DNA of 64,000 nucleotides from Sphaerisporangium dianthi (GCF_042654065.1 NZ_JBHSFP010000032.1:1-64000), one strand, 5' to 3'; counted from the first letter of the stretch, positions 7,408 through 15,818 are shown. The notes: generated by a model from the sequence alone, not told the origin. Numbers and translations are program-made.

Positions 7408-8056
7408 AGGACTCGGGGGACTCGGGGGAAGGGGCGCCTGTGTAGGCCGCGGTGGTGCGCTCGGCCGCGGCGCGGGCCTTGGCCTCGTCGGCGCCGGCCG
7501 CCACGTCCGCGTCGGCCCAGCGCTCGCTGCTGAGCGTCATGAACAGCTTGCCCTCGTCGGAGGCCGCCCAGGCCGCCCCGGCCTCGGGGCCGGCGCCCTG
7601 CCCGGTGGACAGGTGGAGGTACAGGCCGACGAGGCCCATGTCCCAGCCGATGCCGACCGCGCCGGGGCCGAACTGCTCCCAGTGGTCTTCGGCGAAGGCG
7701 ATGTGCTCCAGTTCGAACCGGGCGCGGTCACCCGGCTCGGGGGACAGCCGGACCTCGATCCAGCTGACGCTCCCGCCGAACTCCCAGGTGGCGGCGAAGC
7801 TCTTCGGGGGGTCGCAGCGCTCGACGACGCCGCCCGCCTGGCCCTCGAACTGGTAGCGGCCGTGCAGGCGCAGCTCGCCGGAGACGGGCAGGAACCACCG
7901 GGCGATGCGCTCGGGGTCGGTGCAGGCGTCCCAGAGGTCCTCGACGGTGGTGTCATAGGTCTGGCTGACGGTCACGGTGCGGGCCTCGCCGGCATCGAGC
8001 ACGCGTGAGCCGACCTGCCGCCGCACGGCGTTGATCTGCTGGTTGACATCGATCAT
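7406..8056 (-). CDS. SRPBCC (AHSA1-like) ligand-binding domain protein
   Basis: A 216-residue START/Bet-v-1-like protein. The family opening is present as TVSQTYDTTVEDLWDACTDPERIARWFLP, followed by GRYQFEGQAGGVV and the CDPPKSFAATWEF strand. Such proteins bind hydrophobic ligands or act as stress factors; no catalytic function is visible. The gene overlaps the upstream ArsR regulator by 4 bp (ATGA), so the two are translationally coupled. The ArsR-AHSA1 pair is common in actinobacteria, where the regulator controls both genes. A short acidic, proline-rich tail follows the domain. Confidence 0.88.
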   Translation of the reverse strand: MIDVNQQINAVRRQVGSRVLDAGEARTVTVSQTYDTTVEDLWDACTDPERIARWFLPVSGELRLHGRYQFEGQAGGVVERCDPPKSFAATWEFGGSVSWIEVRLSPEPGDRARFELEHIAFAEDHWEQFGPGAVGIGWDMGLVGLYLHLSTGQGAGPEAGAAWAASDEGKLFMTLSSERWADADVAAGADEAKARAAAERTTAAYTGAPSPESPES

Positions 8057-8421
8057 GGGGATTCCCCTTGCGTCGGTTGTTCGCCGGAGTCGCGGAGCCG
8101 GCGTTCGCGTCTGCCGCGGGCCAGCTCTGTCGCCAGCGCGTCCAGATGCGGAGTCCAGTAGCGCCGGAAGCGGTCGAGCCATGCGTCGATGTCGCGCAGC
8201 GGATCCAGGTTCACCGCGTACAGGCGGCGGGTGCCCTCGGGCCGTACCGTCGCGAACCCGCCGTCGCGCAGGACGCGCAGGTGCTGCGAGACCGCAGGCT
8301 GCGAGATGCCGAACTCCTCCTGGATTACCGCGGACACCGCGCCGGAGGTCTTCTCGCCGTCGGCGAGCAGCTCCAGGATCCTGCGGCGCACCGGATCGCC
8401 GAGAACATCGAACGCATGCAC
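8053..8421 (-). CDS. ArsR family transcriptional regulator
   Basis: A 122-residue winged-helix repressor. The opening FDVLGDPVRRRILELLADGEKTSGAVS, the recognition helix FGISQPAVSQHLRVLRDGG and the wing VRPEGTRRLYAVN are standard for the group. No metal-binding cysteine motif of the classical arsenic or zinc sensors is seen, so it probably belongs to the non-metal branch that accompanies SRPBCC proteins. The start is GTG at 8421, which has no ribosome binding site; a good promoter ends about 6 bp before it, indicating a leaderless mRNA. Confidence 0.9.
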   Translation of the reverse strand: MHAFDVLGDPVRRRILELLADGEKTSGAVSAVIQEEFGISQPAVSQHLRVLRDGGFATVRPEGTRRLYAVNLDPLRDIDAWLDRFRRYWTPHLDALATELARGRRERRLRDSGEQPTQGESP

Positions 8422-8427
8422 GAGGAA

Positions 8428-8457
8428 TGTATATCAGTCTTCGCTTATATAAGGCAA
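8428..8457 (-). promoter_or_regulatory. Leaderless arsR promoter with embedded operator
   Basis: Reading the minus strand, TTGCCT (8452-8457), an 18-bp spacer and TATACA (8428-8433) form a good housekeeping promoter. The -10 box ends 6 bp before the GTG start, so transcription should begin at or next to the start codon. The palindrome CTTATATAAG (8444-8453) sits in the spacer and overlaps the -35 edge, a natural place for repressor binding. Confidence 0.6.
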
Positions 8458-8488
8458 ATCTTTTGAGAGAGACCGCCTGGCGACCTCT

Positions 8489-9580
8489 CTACGTCCGGCT
8501 GGAGGCGGGGGAGCAGCCGCAGGCGTCAGGGTCGATGACCGGGACGGCGAAGCGGCCGGCGGCGCGGAACAGGGAGGACGCCGGTGTGGCGCCGGACAGG
8601 GCGTCGGCGGCGAGGACGACCGCCGCGGCGGTGTAGGCCGACTGCTCGTGCGGGAACCACGCCTTGTTCACGAACTGCCAGCCCGTCCAGTACGAGCCGT
8701 CGTGGTGCCGCAGGTGCTGCATGTCGCGGTACACCGCCAGCGCGCGATCGCGGTCGCCGATCGCGTCCAGGGTGAGCGCCAGTTCGCAGGACTCCGCGCC
8801 GGTCACCCACGGCTGGTCGGACACGCAGCGGATGCCGAGCCCGGGGACGACGAAGGTGTCCCACTCCTCCTCCAGCCGAAGGCGCGCGCCGGTCCCGCGC
8901 AGGGCGCCGCCGAGGATGGGGTAGTACCAGTCCATCGAGTACCGGCTCTTGTCGGCGAACGCCTCCGGGTGGGCGGCGAGCACGTGCCCGAGCCGGTCGG
9001 CGGCCAGCTCCCAGTCGGGCTGCGGCTCGCCCAGGTGTTCGCCGAGCAGCACGCCGCAGCGGAGCCCCTGGTAGATCGACGAGCACCCCGTCAGCAGGGC
9101 GTACTGCGCCGGGACGCCGGCGGACGAGCGCTCCCAGACGATCTCCCCGCGCGCCGTCTGCAGCCCGACGACGAAGTCCAGCGCCTTCCTGACGACCGGC
9201 CACATGGCGCGGGCGAACTCCTCGTCCCCGGTGACCAGGAGCTCGTGCCGCACGCCCACGGCGACGTACGCCGCGTGGTTGCTCTCGCCGTTCGCCTCGG
9301 CCGCCGCTCCCCGCACCATCTTCATCGGCCAGGAGCCGTCGGCGCGCTGGTGGCGCGCCAGCCAGTCGTAGCCCTTCCTGGCCTCGGCGGTGAGCCCGGC
9401 GGCGGTCATGGCCATCAGGCATTCGACGTGGTTCCAGGCGTCGACGTGTCCTTCTGGCCAGGGCACGCCGCCGTCGGTCTCCTGTACGGCCGCGATGCTG
9501 CGCGCGGTCGCGATGACCTGCTCCGCGGTGATGATGCCCGGTACCGCCGGGACGGCGCCCGTCGTGACCGTTTCGGTCAT
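8489..9580 (-). CDS. Squalene-cyclase/prenyltransferase-like alpha-toroid protein
   Basis: A 363-residue protein with repeated helix pairs of the terpenoid-cyclase/prenyltransferase (alpha/alpha)6 type: VQETDGGVPW, RHQRADGSWPM and RHHDGSYWTGWQF are QxxDGxW-like repeats. These folds serve cyclases, protein prenyltransferase subunits and non-catalytic glycan-binding or hydrolase-like proteins; no DxDD cyclase motif was seen, so calling it a cyclase would be unsafe. It overlaps the upstream methyltransferase by 4 bp (ATGA), which itself abuts a GT4 glycosyltransferase, so the three form one operon. The C-terminus contains a short CGC motif. Confidence 0.75.
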   Translation of the reverse strand: MTETVTTGAVPAVPGIITAEQVIATARSIAAVQETDGGVPWPEGHVDAWNHVECLMAMTAAGLTAEARKGYDWLARHQRADGSWPMKMVRGAAAEANGESNHAAYVAVGVRHELLVTGDEEFARAMWPVVRKALDFVVGLQTARGEIVWERSSAGVPAQYALLTGCSSIYQGLRCGVLLGEHLGEPQPDWELAADRLGHVLAAHPEAFADKSRYSMDWYYPILGGALRGTGARLRLEEEWDTFVVPGLGIRCVSDQPWVTGAESCELALTLDAIGDRDRALAVYRDMQHLRHHDGSYWTGWQFVNKAWFPHEQSAYTAAAVVLAADALSGATPASSLFRAAGRFAVPVIDPDACGCSPASSRT

Positions 9581-10290
9581 GCCGGCTTCCGGACGTAGAC
9601 CACCACACTCTTGCCGATCAGAGGGTTGAGGACGGCCTCGGCGGCCCGGGTGAGCGCCGGGCGCTTCATGATGTCCCACACCAGCAGCTCGTGGTAGGCC
9701 TTGGCCAGCGGGTGGTCGTCGTCGTTCACGCCGACCGCGCACTTGATCCACCAGTACGGCGAGTGCAGGCCGTGGGCGTGGTGGTGCGGGCCCACCGAGA
9801 AGCCCGTCGACTTGAGCTTGGCGGTGAGCTCGGCCAGCGTGTAGATGCGGACGTGGCCGCCGGGGGCGGTGTGGTAGGCCTCGGACAGCGCCCAGCAGAT
9901 GCGCTCGGGCAGGAAGCTCGGCACGGTGATCGCGGCCTGGCCGCCCGGCTTGAGCACCCTGTGGATCTCGCGCATCGCCGTCATGTCGTCGGGGATGTGC
10001 TCCAGCACCTCGGCGGCGATCACCCGGTCGAAGGAGGCGTCCGGGAAGGGCATGGCCAGCGCGTCGCCGGTCACGGTCTCGGCGGTGGCCTCCGGCGGCA
10101 CCTCGCCGGCCTTGTCCATGGCGGCGAACATGCTCGCGACGCCTTCCAGCTCGGCGGCGTCCTGGTCGAACGCCACCACCTCGGCGCCGCGCCGCAGCAC
10201 CTCGAAGGCGTGGCGGCCGGCGCCGCAGCCGAGGTCCAGGACGCGGACCCCGGGCCCGACGTGAAGCTTGCCGAAGTCGACGGTCAGCAC
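9577..10290 (-). CDS. Class I SAM-dependent methyltransferase
   Basis: A 237-residue methyltransferase of the Methyltransf_11/25 type. Motif I is VLDLGCGAGRHAFEVLRRG at residues 17-35, the acidic residue after motif II lies in VVAFDQD, and AEVLEHIPDDMTAMREIHRVLKPGG covers the later motifs. The GTG start lies immediately after the TAA of the glycosyltransferase with no spacer. The gene overlaps the cyclase-like gene by 4 bp at its other end. The acceptor is probably a product of its operon partners, a glycosylated lipid or metabolite, but this is inference. Confidence 0.88.
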   Translation of the reverse strand: MLTVDFGKLHVGPGVRVLDLGCGAGRHAFEVLRRGAEVVAFDQDAAELEGVASMFAAMDKAGEVPPEATAETVTGDALAMPFPDASFDRVIAAEVLEHIPDDMTAMREIHRVLKPGGQAAITVPSFLPERICWALSEAYHTAPGGHVRIYTLAELTAKLKSTGFSVGPHHHAHGLHSPYWWIKCAVGVNDDDHPLAKAYHELLVWDIMKRPALTRAAEAVLNPLIGKSVVVYVRKPA

Positions 10291-11565
10291 TTACCGCTCC
10301 CCTTTCCTGCGGGCCTCGATGGCCTCGTGATAGGCCTCGACGGTCCGCTTGGCGACGACGTGCCAGGTGTACCGCTCCATCACCCGGTCGTATCCGGCCC
10401 GGCCGACCCGCTCGCGCTCCTCCGGCGAGTCGTGCAGGCGGCGCAGGACGGCGGCGAGCTCCTCGGGGTCGCCGGGGGCGACCTGGACGGCGGCGTCGCC
10501 GACGACCTCGGGCAGCGCCCCCGTACGGCTGGCGACGAGCGGGGTGGCGCACGCCATGTGCTCGACGGCGGGCAGTGAGAAGCCCTCGTAGAGCGAGGGG
10601 ACGACCGAGATCTCGGAGGTCGCGATCAGCTCGCCCAGCTCGTCGTCGGAGATGCCGTGCACGAACCGCACCCGGTCGCCGAGCGCCAGTTCCTGGACGA
10701 GCTTCTCGGTGGGGCCGCCGGGCGTCGGCTTGCTGACCACCGTCAGGTTGACGTCGCGTTCGGTGGCGAGCTTGGCGACGGCGCGCAGCAGGGTGGCGAC
10801 GCCCTTCATGGGCGAGTCCGCGCTGGCCACGGCCACGATCGACCCCTTGCGCCTGGGCAGGTGCGGGCGCGGGTGGAAGTAACGGGTGTCGACGCCGAGC
10901 GGGATGAGCCGCATGCTGCTCTGCGGCACGTTGAAGTCGCGGTGGATGTCGGCGAGGCTCGACTCGCTGACCGTGAGGATCGGCTTCAGGCGCGGCGCGA
11001 CGATGCTCTGCATGCGGACGAACCCGTACCAGCGGCGCATCGAGAGCTGCTTGCGCAGCGGCGCGGCCTCCAACTCGATGCGCCGGTCCACGCTGATCGG
11101 GTGGTGGATCGTCCCGACGACCGGGAAGAGCTTCTGGATGCCCAGCACGCCGTAGCCGAGGGTCTGGTTGTCCTGCACGACGTCGAAGTCGCCCTGCCGC
11201 TTCTTCAGCTCGCGCAGCGCGCGCAGGCTGAAGGTCAGCGGCTCGGGGAAGCCGGCCGTCCACATCGTCGCGACCTCGAGGACGTCGATCCAGTCGCGAT
11301 ACTCGTGCAGGCCGGGGGTGCGGAAGGGGTCCTCGTCACGGTAGAGGTCGAGGCTCGGCACCTCGGTGAGCACGACGCCCTCGTCCAGTTCCGGGTAGGG
11401 CGGGCCCGAGAAGACCTCGACGTAGTGGCCGAGGGCGACCAGCTCGCGGCTGAGGTGGCGCAGGTAGACGCCCTGGCCGCCGCAGGTCGGCTTGCTCCGG
11501 TACGACAGCAGGGCGACCCTCAGCCTGCCCGGTTCCCGCTCCCGCTGGTCGTCTGGAACCTCCAC
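10291..11565 (-). CDS. Glycosyltransferase family 4 protein
   Basis: About 424 residues with the GT-B fold. The N-terminal domain opens with ALLSYRSKPTCGGQGVYLRHLSRELVALGH, and the C-terminal nucleotide-sugar domain has the EGFSLPAVEHMACATPLVAS motif with the family E-x7-E pattern. It transfers a sugar from a nucleotide donor at the cytoplasmic face. I chose the GTG at 11565 because AAAGGGG lies 5-6 bp before it; the GTG two codons upstream has no room for that site. A divergent GDP-mannose dehydratase lies across a 321-bp gap, suggesting a GDP-deoxyhexose or mannose donor. Confidence 0.88.
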   Translation of the reverse strand: MEVPDDQREREPGRLRVALLSYRSKPTCGGQGVYLRHLSRELVALGHYVEVFSGPPYPELDEGVVLTEVPSLDLYRDEDPFRTPGLHEYRDWIDVLEVATMWTAGFPEPLTFSLRALRELKKRQGDFDVVQDNQTLGYGVLGIQKLFPVVGTIHHPISVDRRIELEAAPLRKQLSMRRWYGFVRMQSIVAPRLKPILTVSESSLADIHRDFNVPQSSMRLIPLGVDTRYFHPRPHLPRRKGSIVAVASADSPMKGVATLLRAVAKLATERDVNLTVVSKPTPGGPTEKLVQELALGDRVRFVHGISDDELGELIATSEISVVPSLYEGFSLPAVEHMACATPLVASRTGALPEVVGDAAVQVAPGDPEELAAVLRRLHDSPEERERVGRAGYDRVMERYTWHVVAKRTVEAYHEAIEARRKGER

Positions 11566-11886
11566 GGACACCCCTTTCGAGAGCGGTGCTCGACGGCCGC
11601 CGTCGCAGGCACACCACAAAGCCGATCTTAGCCGCGAAGCCTACCATCTAGGTCTGAACCCGCACCTAATGTGTAATTGGGCCTCAAATCTCTCTCACAC
11701 CTCAGGAGCTGGGACGTTAGGGTTACCGAACGTCGCTCGGTAGAACGTGTTCTACAGGGGTGGCCGCTGAGCGTATCGGCGTCCCATAGCGCTCGACGCA
11801 CCCCTTGGCGGTACATTCGCGTCTTACAGCTCATAGTTCGGGCGAAGCCATACAAGCAGCCAAGCCCGAAGATCAAGGAGGACCCG
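11566..11886. other. Divergent intergenic region with AT-rich stretch and a KstR-like palindrome
   Basis: This 321-bp gap separates the GT4 operon from the GDP-mannose dehydratase. It is clearly more AT-rich than its surroundings near 11650-11700. It contains the inverted repeat at 11740-11755 and the AAGGAGGA ribosome binding site of the dehydratase at 11875-11882. I saw no convincing small gene. Confidence 0.6.
11741..11754. promoter_or_regulatory. KstR-type palindrome between GT4 and gmd
   Basis: TAGAACGTGTTCTA matches TNNAACNNGTTNNA exactly and extends to a 16-bp inverted repeat with 7-base perfect arms around GT (11740-11755). It is 133 bp upstream of the dehydratase start. Confidence 0.5.
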
Positions 11887-12912
11887 TTGGCCAGGCGTGC
11901 GCTGATCACTGGCATCACCGGGCAGGACGGCTCCTACCTCGCCGAGCACCTGCTCGACCAGGGATACGACGTCTGGGGACTGGTGCGCGGCCAGGCCAAC
12001 CCGCGGGTCTCGCGCGTCCGACGGCTGCTGCAGGACGTCCAGCTCGTCCGGGGCGACCTGCTCGACCAGGGCTCGCTGATCAGCGCCGTGGAGCGGGTCC
12101 AGCCCGACGAGGTGTACAACCTGGGCGCCATCTCGTTCGTGCCGATGTCATGGGAGCAGGCGGAGCTCACGGCCGAGGTCACCGGCATGGGCGTGCTGCG
12201 CATGCTGGAGGCGATCAGGGTGTGCTCGGGCGTCACCTCCTCACGCGCCCCGGGTTCCGCCCAGATCAGGTTCTACCAGGCGTCGTCGTCGGAGATGTTC
12301 GGCCAGGTGCGGGAGACCCCGCAGAACGAGCGCACCCCGTTCCACCCGCGCTCGCCCTACGGCGTCGCCAAGGCGTACGGGCACTTCCTCACCCAGAACT
12401 ACCGCGAGTCCTACGGCATGTTCGCCGTCTCGGGCATCCTGTTCAACCACGAGTCGCCGCGGCGCGGCGCGGAGTTCGTCACGCGCAAGGTGACGCTGGC
12501 GGCCGCGCGCATCAAGCTCGGCCTGGCCTCGGAGCTGCGGCTGGGCAATCTCGAAGCCCGCCGCGACTGGGGGTACGCGGGGGACTACGTCCAGGCCATG
12601 CGGCTGATGCTCCAGGTCGAGGCCCCCGAGGACTACGTCATCGGCACCGGCCGCACCCACTCGGTGCGCGAGCTGGTGATCGCGGCGTTCGAGGCGGTGC
12701 AGCTCGACTGGGAGCGGTACGTGATCGCCGACCAGACGCTGCACCGGCCCGCCGAGGTCGACCTGCTGTGCGCCGACCCGAAGAAAGCCCGCGTCCAGCT
12801 CGGCTGGGAGCCCGCGGTGACCTTCGAGGAACTGGTCGCCATGATGGTCGAGTCGGACGTCCGGCTGCTGTCCGAGGGCGCCGACCCCGAGCAGGACTCC
12901 TCCTGGCCCTGA
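11887..12912 (+). CDS. gmd: GDP-mannose 4,6-dehydratase
   Basis: A 341-residue extended short-chain dehydrogenase. The NADP-binding motif GITGQDGSYLAEHLL is at residues 8-22, the substrate loop contains YQASSSEMFG, and the catalytic tyrosine and lysine lie in YGVAKAYGH. Further family signatures are FNHESPRRGAEFVTRKV and RRDWGYAGDYV. It converts GDP-mannose to GDP-4-keto-6-deoxymannose, the precursor of GDP-fucose, GDP-rhamnose and related sugars. The start is a TTG at 11887 behind an excellent AAGGAGGA ribosome binding site; the longer upstream frame has no site. A fucose or rhamnose synthase is not adjacent. Confidence 0.94.
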   Translation: MARRALITGITGQDGSYLAEHLLDQGYDVWGLVRGQANPRVSRVRRLLQDVQLVRGDLLDQGSLISAVERVQPDEVYNLGAISFVPMSWEQAELTAEVTGMGVLRMLEAIRVCSGVTSSRAPGSAQIRFYQASSSEMFGQVRETPQNERTPFHPRSPYGVAKAYGHFLTQNYRESYGMFAVSGILFNHESPRRGAEFVTRKVTLAAARIKLGLASELRLGNLEARRDWGYAGDYVQAMRLMLQVEAPEDYVIGTGRTHSVRELVIAAFEAVQLDWERYVIADQTLHRPAEVDLLCADPKKARVQLGWEPAVTFEELVAMMVESDVRLLSEGADPEQDSSWP

Positions 12913-13009
12913 TCGGCCTCCCCACCGGTCCGCGCAGGACGGCTCGGCCGACCGGCCGTCCAGTCGATCGGTCGTTGGCCGGCTCGGCCGACCCGCCGGC
13001 TCGGTGGGA

Positions 13010-14680
13010 TCAGCCGATCCATGCTCCCGTGGTGAAGTTGCCGACGTTGATCGCCATGACGGGCAGCATGATCGCCATGATCGTCCAGAACAGCCATGGC
13101 CGTCGCACGCCCGCGTAGCCGAGGGCCAGCCACAGCGGGAACCAGGTCAGCGACGCGCGGCCGATCGACAGGTAGAACGACGACAGGGTCAGGAACGACA
13201 GCACCTGCGGGACCATGTACGTGAGCTCGGGCCAGCGGCGGCGCACCGCCAGCCAGATCGCCAGGCCCAGCAGCACCGCCGCCGCGACGATCTCCTCGTA
13301 GTAGGAGGTGGTCAGCGTGGGGATGTCGTCGGACATGTTCCAGGTGTTGAGGAACGCCTCCCACGGCCATACCGCGTGCCGGCCCCAGTACTGCGCCTGG
13401 ACGCTGTTGTAGGCCAGCAGGTCGCCGGTGCGCGTCCAGTGGTACAGGGTGTACAGCCCCACCGGGATGGCGGGGAGGGCCAGCCAGAGCCACTGGCGCC
13501 GGCTCTCGGGCGCCCTGCGGCCGTTCTCGGCGACCAGCCACATGACCACCAGGCCGAGCGCGAGGAACAGCCCTGAGATGCGGACCGAGGCGGCGGCCGC
13601 CGCGCACAGGGCGGCGTCGTCCCAGCGCCCCTTGCGGGCCAGCAGCCACGCGGGGAACGCCAGCGCCAGGAAGAGCGACTCGGAGTAGCCGGTGTGGAGA
13701 AAGGCGGCGAACGGGCTGAGGAACAGGGCGGCCACCGCGAACGTGCCGCTGCCCTTGAACATGTGCTCGGCCAGCCGCGACAGCGCCACGGCGGCGACCG
13801 CGCTGGCCACCAGGGAGATCAGCACCGTGATCAGGCGCCCGTCGTGCAGGATCGGCCGCAGCAGCCGCACCAGCAGCGCCATGCCGGGGAAGAACGCGGG
13901 CAGTTTGGCGCTGTCCTGCATGCCCGGCGGGCCGTCGTACCCCCACTCGGCGATGGCGATGAAGTTCTCGGCGTCCCAGCGGGTCAGCCGGTTGAGGAAC
14001 GGATCGGTGGTGCGGCCGGGCGCGGCCAGGTAGGTGTAGATCAGGAACCCGATGTGCGAGCACAGCCAGATGAGCAGCGCCCGCCGGTCGGTGGCGTCTG
14101 TCACGAACCGCGGCGGCCACCACCGGTCCCGAACCCGTCCGGCCCCCTCACCACCCTCGGCTTCGCCGTCCGTCGGCGTTTCGCCGTCCCTCGATGCTTC
14201 GCCGCTCGTCCGCGGTTCCGCTTCGGTGAGCGTCGCAGCCCCGGCGACCGTCTGCGCGTCGCCGGCCGTGCGTGATCCGGCCTCGGTGACCGTCGCAGCC
14301 CCGGTGGACGTCCGCGACTCGGTTCCGGCGGTCGCCTCGGCGGCCGTGTCGGCGGCCGGGCGTGACTCGGTTCCGGCGGTCGCCTCGGCGGCCGTGTCGG
14401 TGGCGGTGTCGGTGGCCGGGCGTGACTCGGTCGCGGCGGTCGTCTCAGGCGCGTGCACGGCGCCATTATCATCCGCGGGCACGGTGCCGGTGGCGGTGCC
14501 GTTCCGTCCCGCGACTCCGGCACCTCCGACGCCGGCGCCGTTCGAGGTCGTGGCCGCTCCGCCGTCGGCCGTGCCGCCGGCCTCCTTGGCGGGGACGGCG
14601 TCGGAGTCGGACTCGGGCTCGGTCGTGGCGGCGGGCGCGGCCGTGGTGGCGGCGGGCTCGCGTGGTGGGGTGCGTTCCAT
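13010..14680 (-). CDS. PIG-V-like mannosyltransferase with long disordered N-terminus
   Basis: A 556-residue membrane protein. Residues 1 to about 195 are Ala/Thr/Glu-rich and repetitive, with TAAEATAGTESRPA-type units, and are probably disordered in the cytoplasm. The rest has 8-10 hydrophobic segments and the GT-C features RWDAENFIAIAEWGYDG and FFPGMALLVRLL, characteristic of PIG-V-like polyprenol-dependent mannosyltransferases. It would transfer mannose from a polyprenyl phosphate donor outside the membrane. The ATG start directly follows a small hairpin (14682-14697). It converges with gmd, which fits a shared glycan theme. The N-terminal extension is unusual for the family. Confidence 0.78.
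   Translation of the reverse strand: MERTPPREPAATTAAPAATTEPESDSDAVPAKEAGGTADGGAATTSNGAGVGGAGVAGRNGTATGTVPADDNGAVHAPETTAATESRPATDTATDTAAEATAGTESRPAADTAAEATAGTESRTSTGAATVTEAGSRTAGDAQTVAGAATLTEAEPRTSGEASRDGETPTDGEAEGGEGAGRVRDRWWPPRFVTDATDRRALLIWLCSHIGFLIYTYLAAPGRTTDPFLNRLTRWDAENFIAIAEWGYDGPPGMQDSAKLPAFFPGMALLVRLLRPILHDGRLITVLISLVASAVAAVALSRLAEHMFKGSGTFAVAALFLSPFAAFLHTGYSESLFLALAFPAWLLARKGRWDDAALCAAAAASVRISGLFLALGLVVMWLVAENGRRAPESRRQWLWLALPAIPVGLYTLYHWTRTGDLLAYNSVQAQYWGRHAVWPWEAFLNTWNMSDDIPTLTTSYYEEIVAAAVLLGLAIWLAVRRRWPELTYMVPQVLSFLTLSSFYLSIGRASLTWFPLWLALGYAGVRRPWLFWTIMAIMLPVMAINVGNFTTGAWIG
14316..14450. repeat. 48-bp in-frame repeats in the PIG-V-like gene
   Basis: Nearly identical 48-bp units start at 14316 and 14364. 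A third partial copy starts at 14424 after a 12-bp insertion. They encode the Ala/Thr/Glu-rich repeats of the cytoplasmic extension. Confidence 0.7.
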
Positions 14681-14681
14681 C

Positions 14682-14697
14682 ACCAGGACACCCTGGT
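14682..14697 (-). promoter_or_regulatory. Small hairpin just upstream of the start codon
   Basis: ACCAGG and CCTGGT pair across four bases, and the structure ends one base before the ATG at 14680. It covers the position of the ribosome binding site, so it may limit translation. Confidence 0.35.
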
Positions 14698-14848
14698 ATA
14701 TCCGGCAATTTCCTGACAAGCGAGTGCGGGTCACTTTAACGGCGTTCAGACAGGACGAATCCCGTGACCTGGGGCGACACGAACTTGCCCCGGCGGCCCT
14801 CTGCCGCCGCCGGAGCACGCCGCGAAACTTTCACGGCCGCGCCGGCGG

Positions 14849-15652
14849 TCAGGGCTTGCGGCCGACTCCGGCCAGTACCCACATCTTGTCCAGGTCGACC
14901 GCCCGGGCGATCTGGGGCCGCCACTCCGGCGCGCTGACCAGGCCGGGCTCGACGAGGTCGAGCCCTTCGAAGAATCGCGTCACCTCGCCGTGGGAACGGG
15001 CGACGAAGGGCGCGCCCGCGCTGGTGGACACCTTGATCAGCGCGGCCGTCTCCTCGGGGTGAGGGTCGGGGGTGACGCTGGAGACGGCCAGATGGCTCCC
15101 TGGGGCCATGAGATCGCGCAGGCGGGCGACGACCTCGTACGGTCCCTCGCCGTCGGGGATGAAGTGCAGGACGGCCACCATCAGCACGGCCACCGGCCGG
15201 TCGAAGTCGATGAGCCGCCGCAGGCCGGGGTGGTCGAGCACGTCGTCGATGCGCCGCAGGTCGCCTGGCACGAACGCCACGTCCGGGGACGTGGCCACCA
15301 GCGCCTCGCCGTGCGCGACGACGATGGGGTCGTGGTCGACGTAGACGACCCTCGACTCCGGTGCGATCTCCTTGGCGACCTGGTGGACGTTCTGCTGGGT
15401 CGGCAGGCCGGAGCCCAGGTCCAGGAACTGGCGGATGCCGGCCTCGCCGGCGAGGTAGCGCACCGCGCGGCCGAGGAACGCCCGGTTCTGGCGGGCCATG
15501 GCCCGCATCTCGGGGGCGATGGCGAAGACCTTGTCGGCGGCGGCGCGGTCGGCCGCGTAGTTGTCCTTGCCGCCCAGCGCGTAATCGTAGATGCGCGCGG
15601 CGCTCGGGACATTGGGGTCGAGGACCTGCGGTGCCGGGCGGAGGTCGGACAT
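14849..15652 (-). CDS. DUF574 family SAM-dependent methyltransferase
   Basis: A 267-residue protein of the actinobacterial DUF574 (SAM-dependent methyltransferase) family. Hallmarks are the opening DPNVPSAARIYDYALGGKDNYAADR, the SAM motif QFLDLGSGLPT and YVDHDPIVVAHGEAL, then AVLMVAVLHFIPD. These are abundant in Streptomyces and relatives, mostly of unknown substrate. Start ATG at 15652 is the family-typical MSDLRPAP. It lies about 165 bp upstream of the 3' end of no co-directional partner except the P450 terminator region and seems to be transcribed alone. Confidence 0.92.
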   Translation of the reverse strand: MSDLRPAPQVLDPNVPSAARIYDYALGGKDNYAADRAAADKVFAIAPEMRAMARQNRAFLGRAVRYLAGEAGIRQFLDLGSGLPTQQNVHQVAKEIAPESRVVYVDHDPIVVAHGEALVATSPDVAFVPGDLRRIDDVLDHPGLRRLIDFDRPVAVLMVAVLHFIPDGEGPYEVVARLRDLMAPGSHLAVSSVTPDPHPEETAALIKVSTSAGAPFVARSHGEVTRFFEGLDLVEPGLVSAPEWRPQIARAVDLDKMWVLAGVGRKP

Positions 15653-15767
15653 GGTCCCATCGTAGGTGTGATCAGCTCCGGTGGAGGCAGGCCTTCTCGC
15701 CTCGGCCGGGTCCTCCGGCGCTGGCCCGGCCGGCGGCGGCGAGCGGGAACGGCGCCGCGCCCGCGGA

Positions 15768-15799
15768 ACAGGGCCGGCGTCCGGGGACGCCGGCCCTGT
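15768..15799 (-). terminator. Strong hairpin downstream of the P450 gene
   Basis: Perfect 15-base arms (15768-15782 and 15785-15799) lie 20 bp after the P450 stop. They isolate the P450 from the DUF574 methyltransferase that is next on the minus strand. Confidence 0.8.
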
Positions 15800-15818
15800 A
15801 TGCCGGGATCCGGTGGTG

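Noticed and set aside
8489..11263. A 924-codon open frame on the minus strand
   Set aside because: Only its last 363 codons are real (the cyclase-like protein). The rest is an out-of-frame shadow of the methyltransferase and GT4 genes, with Arg/Ala/Pro-rich translation typical of high-GC shadows.
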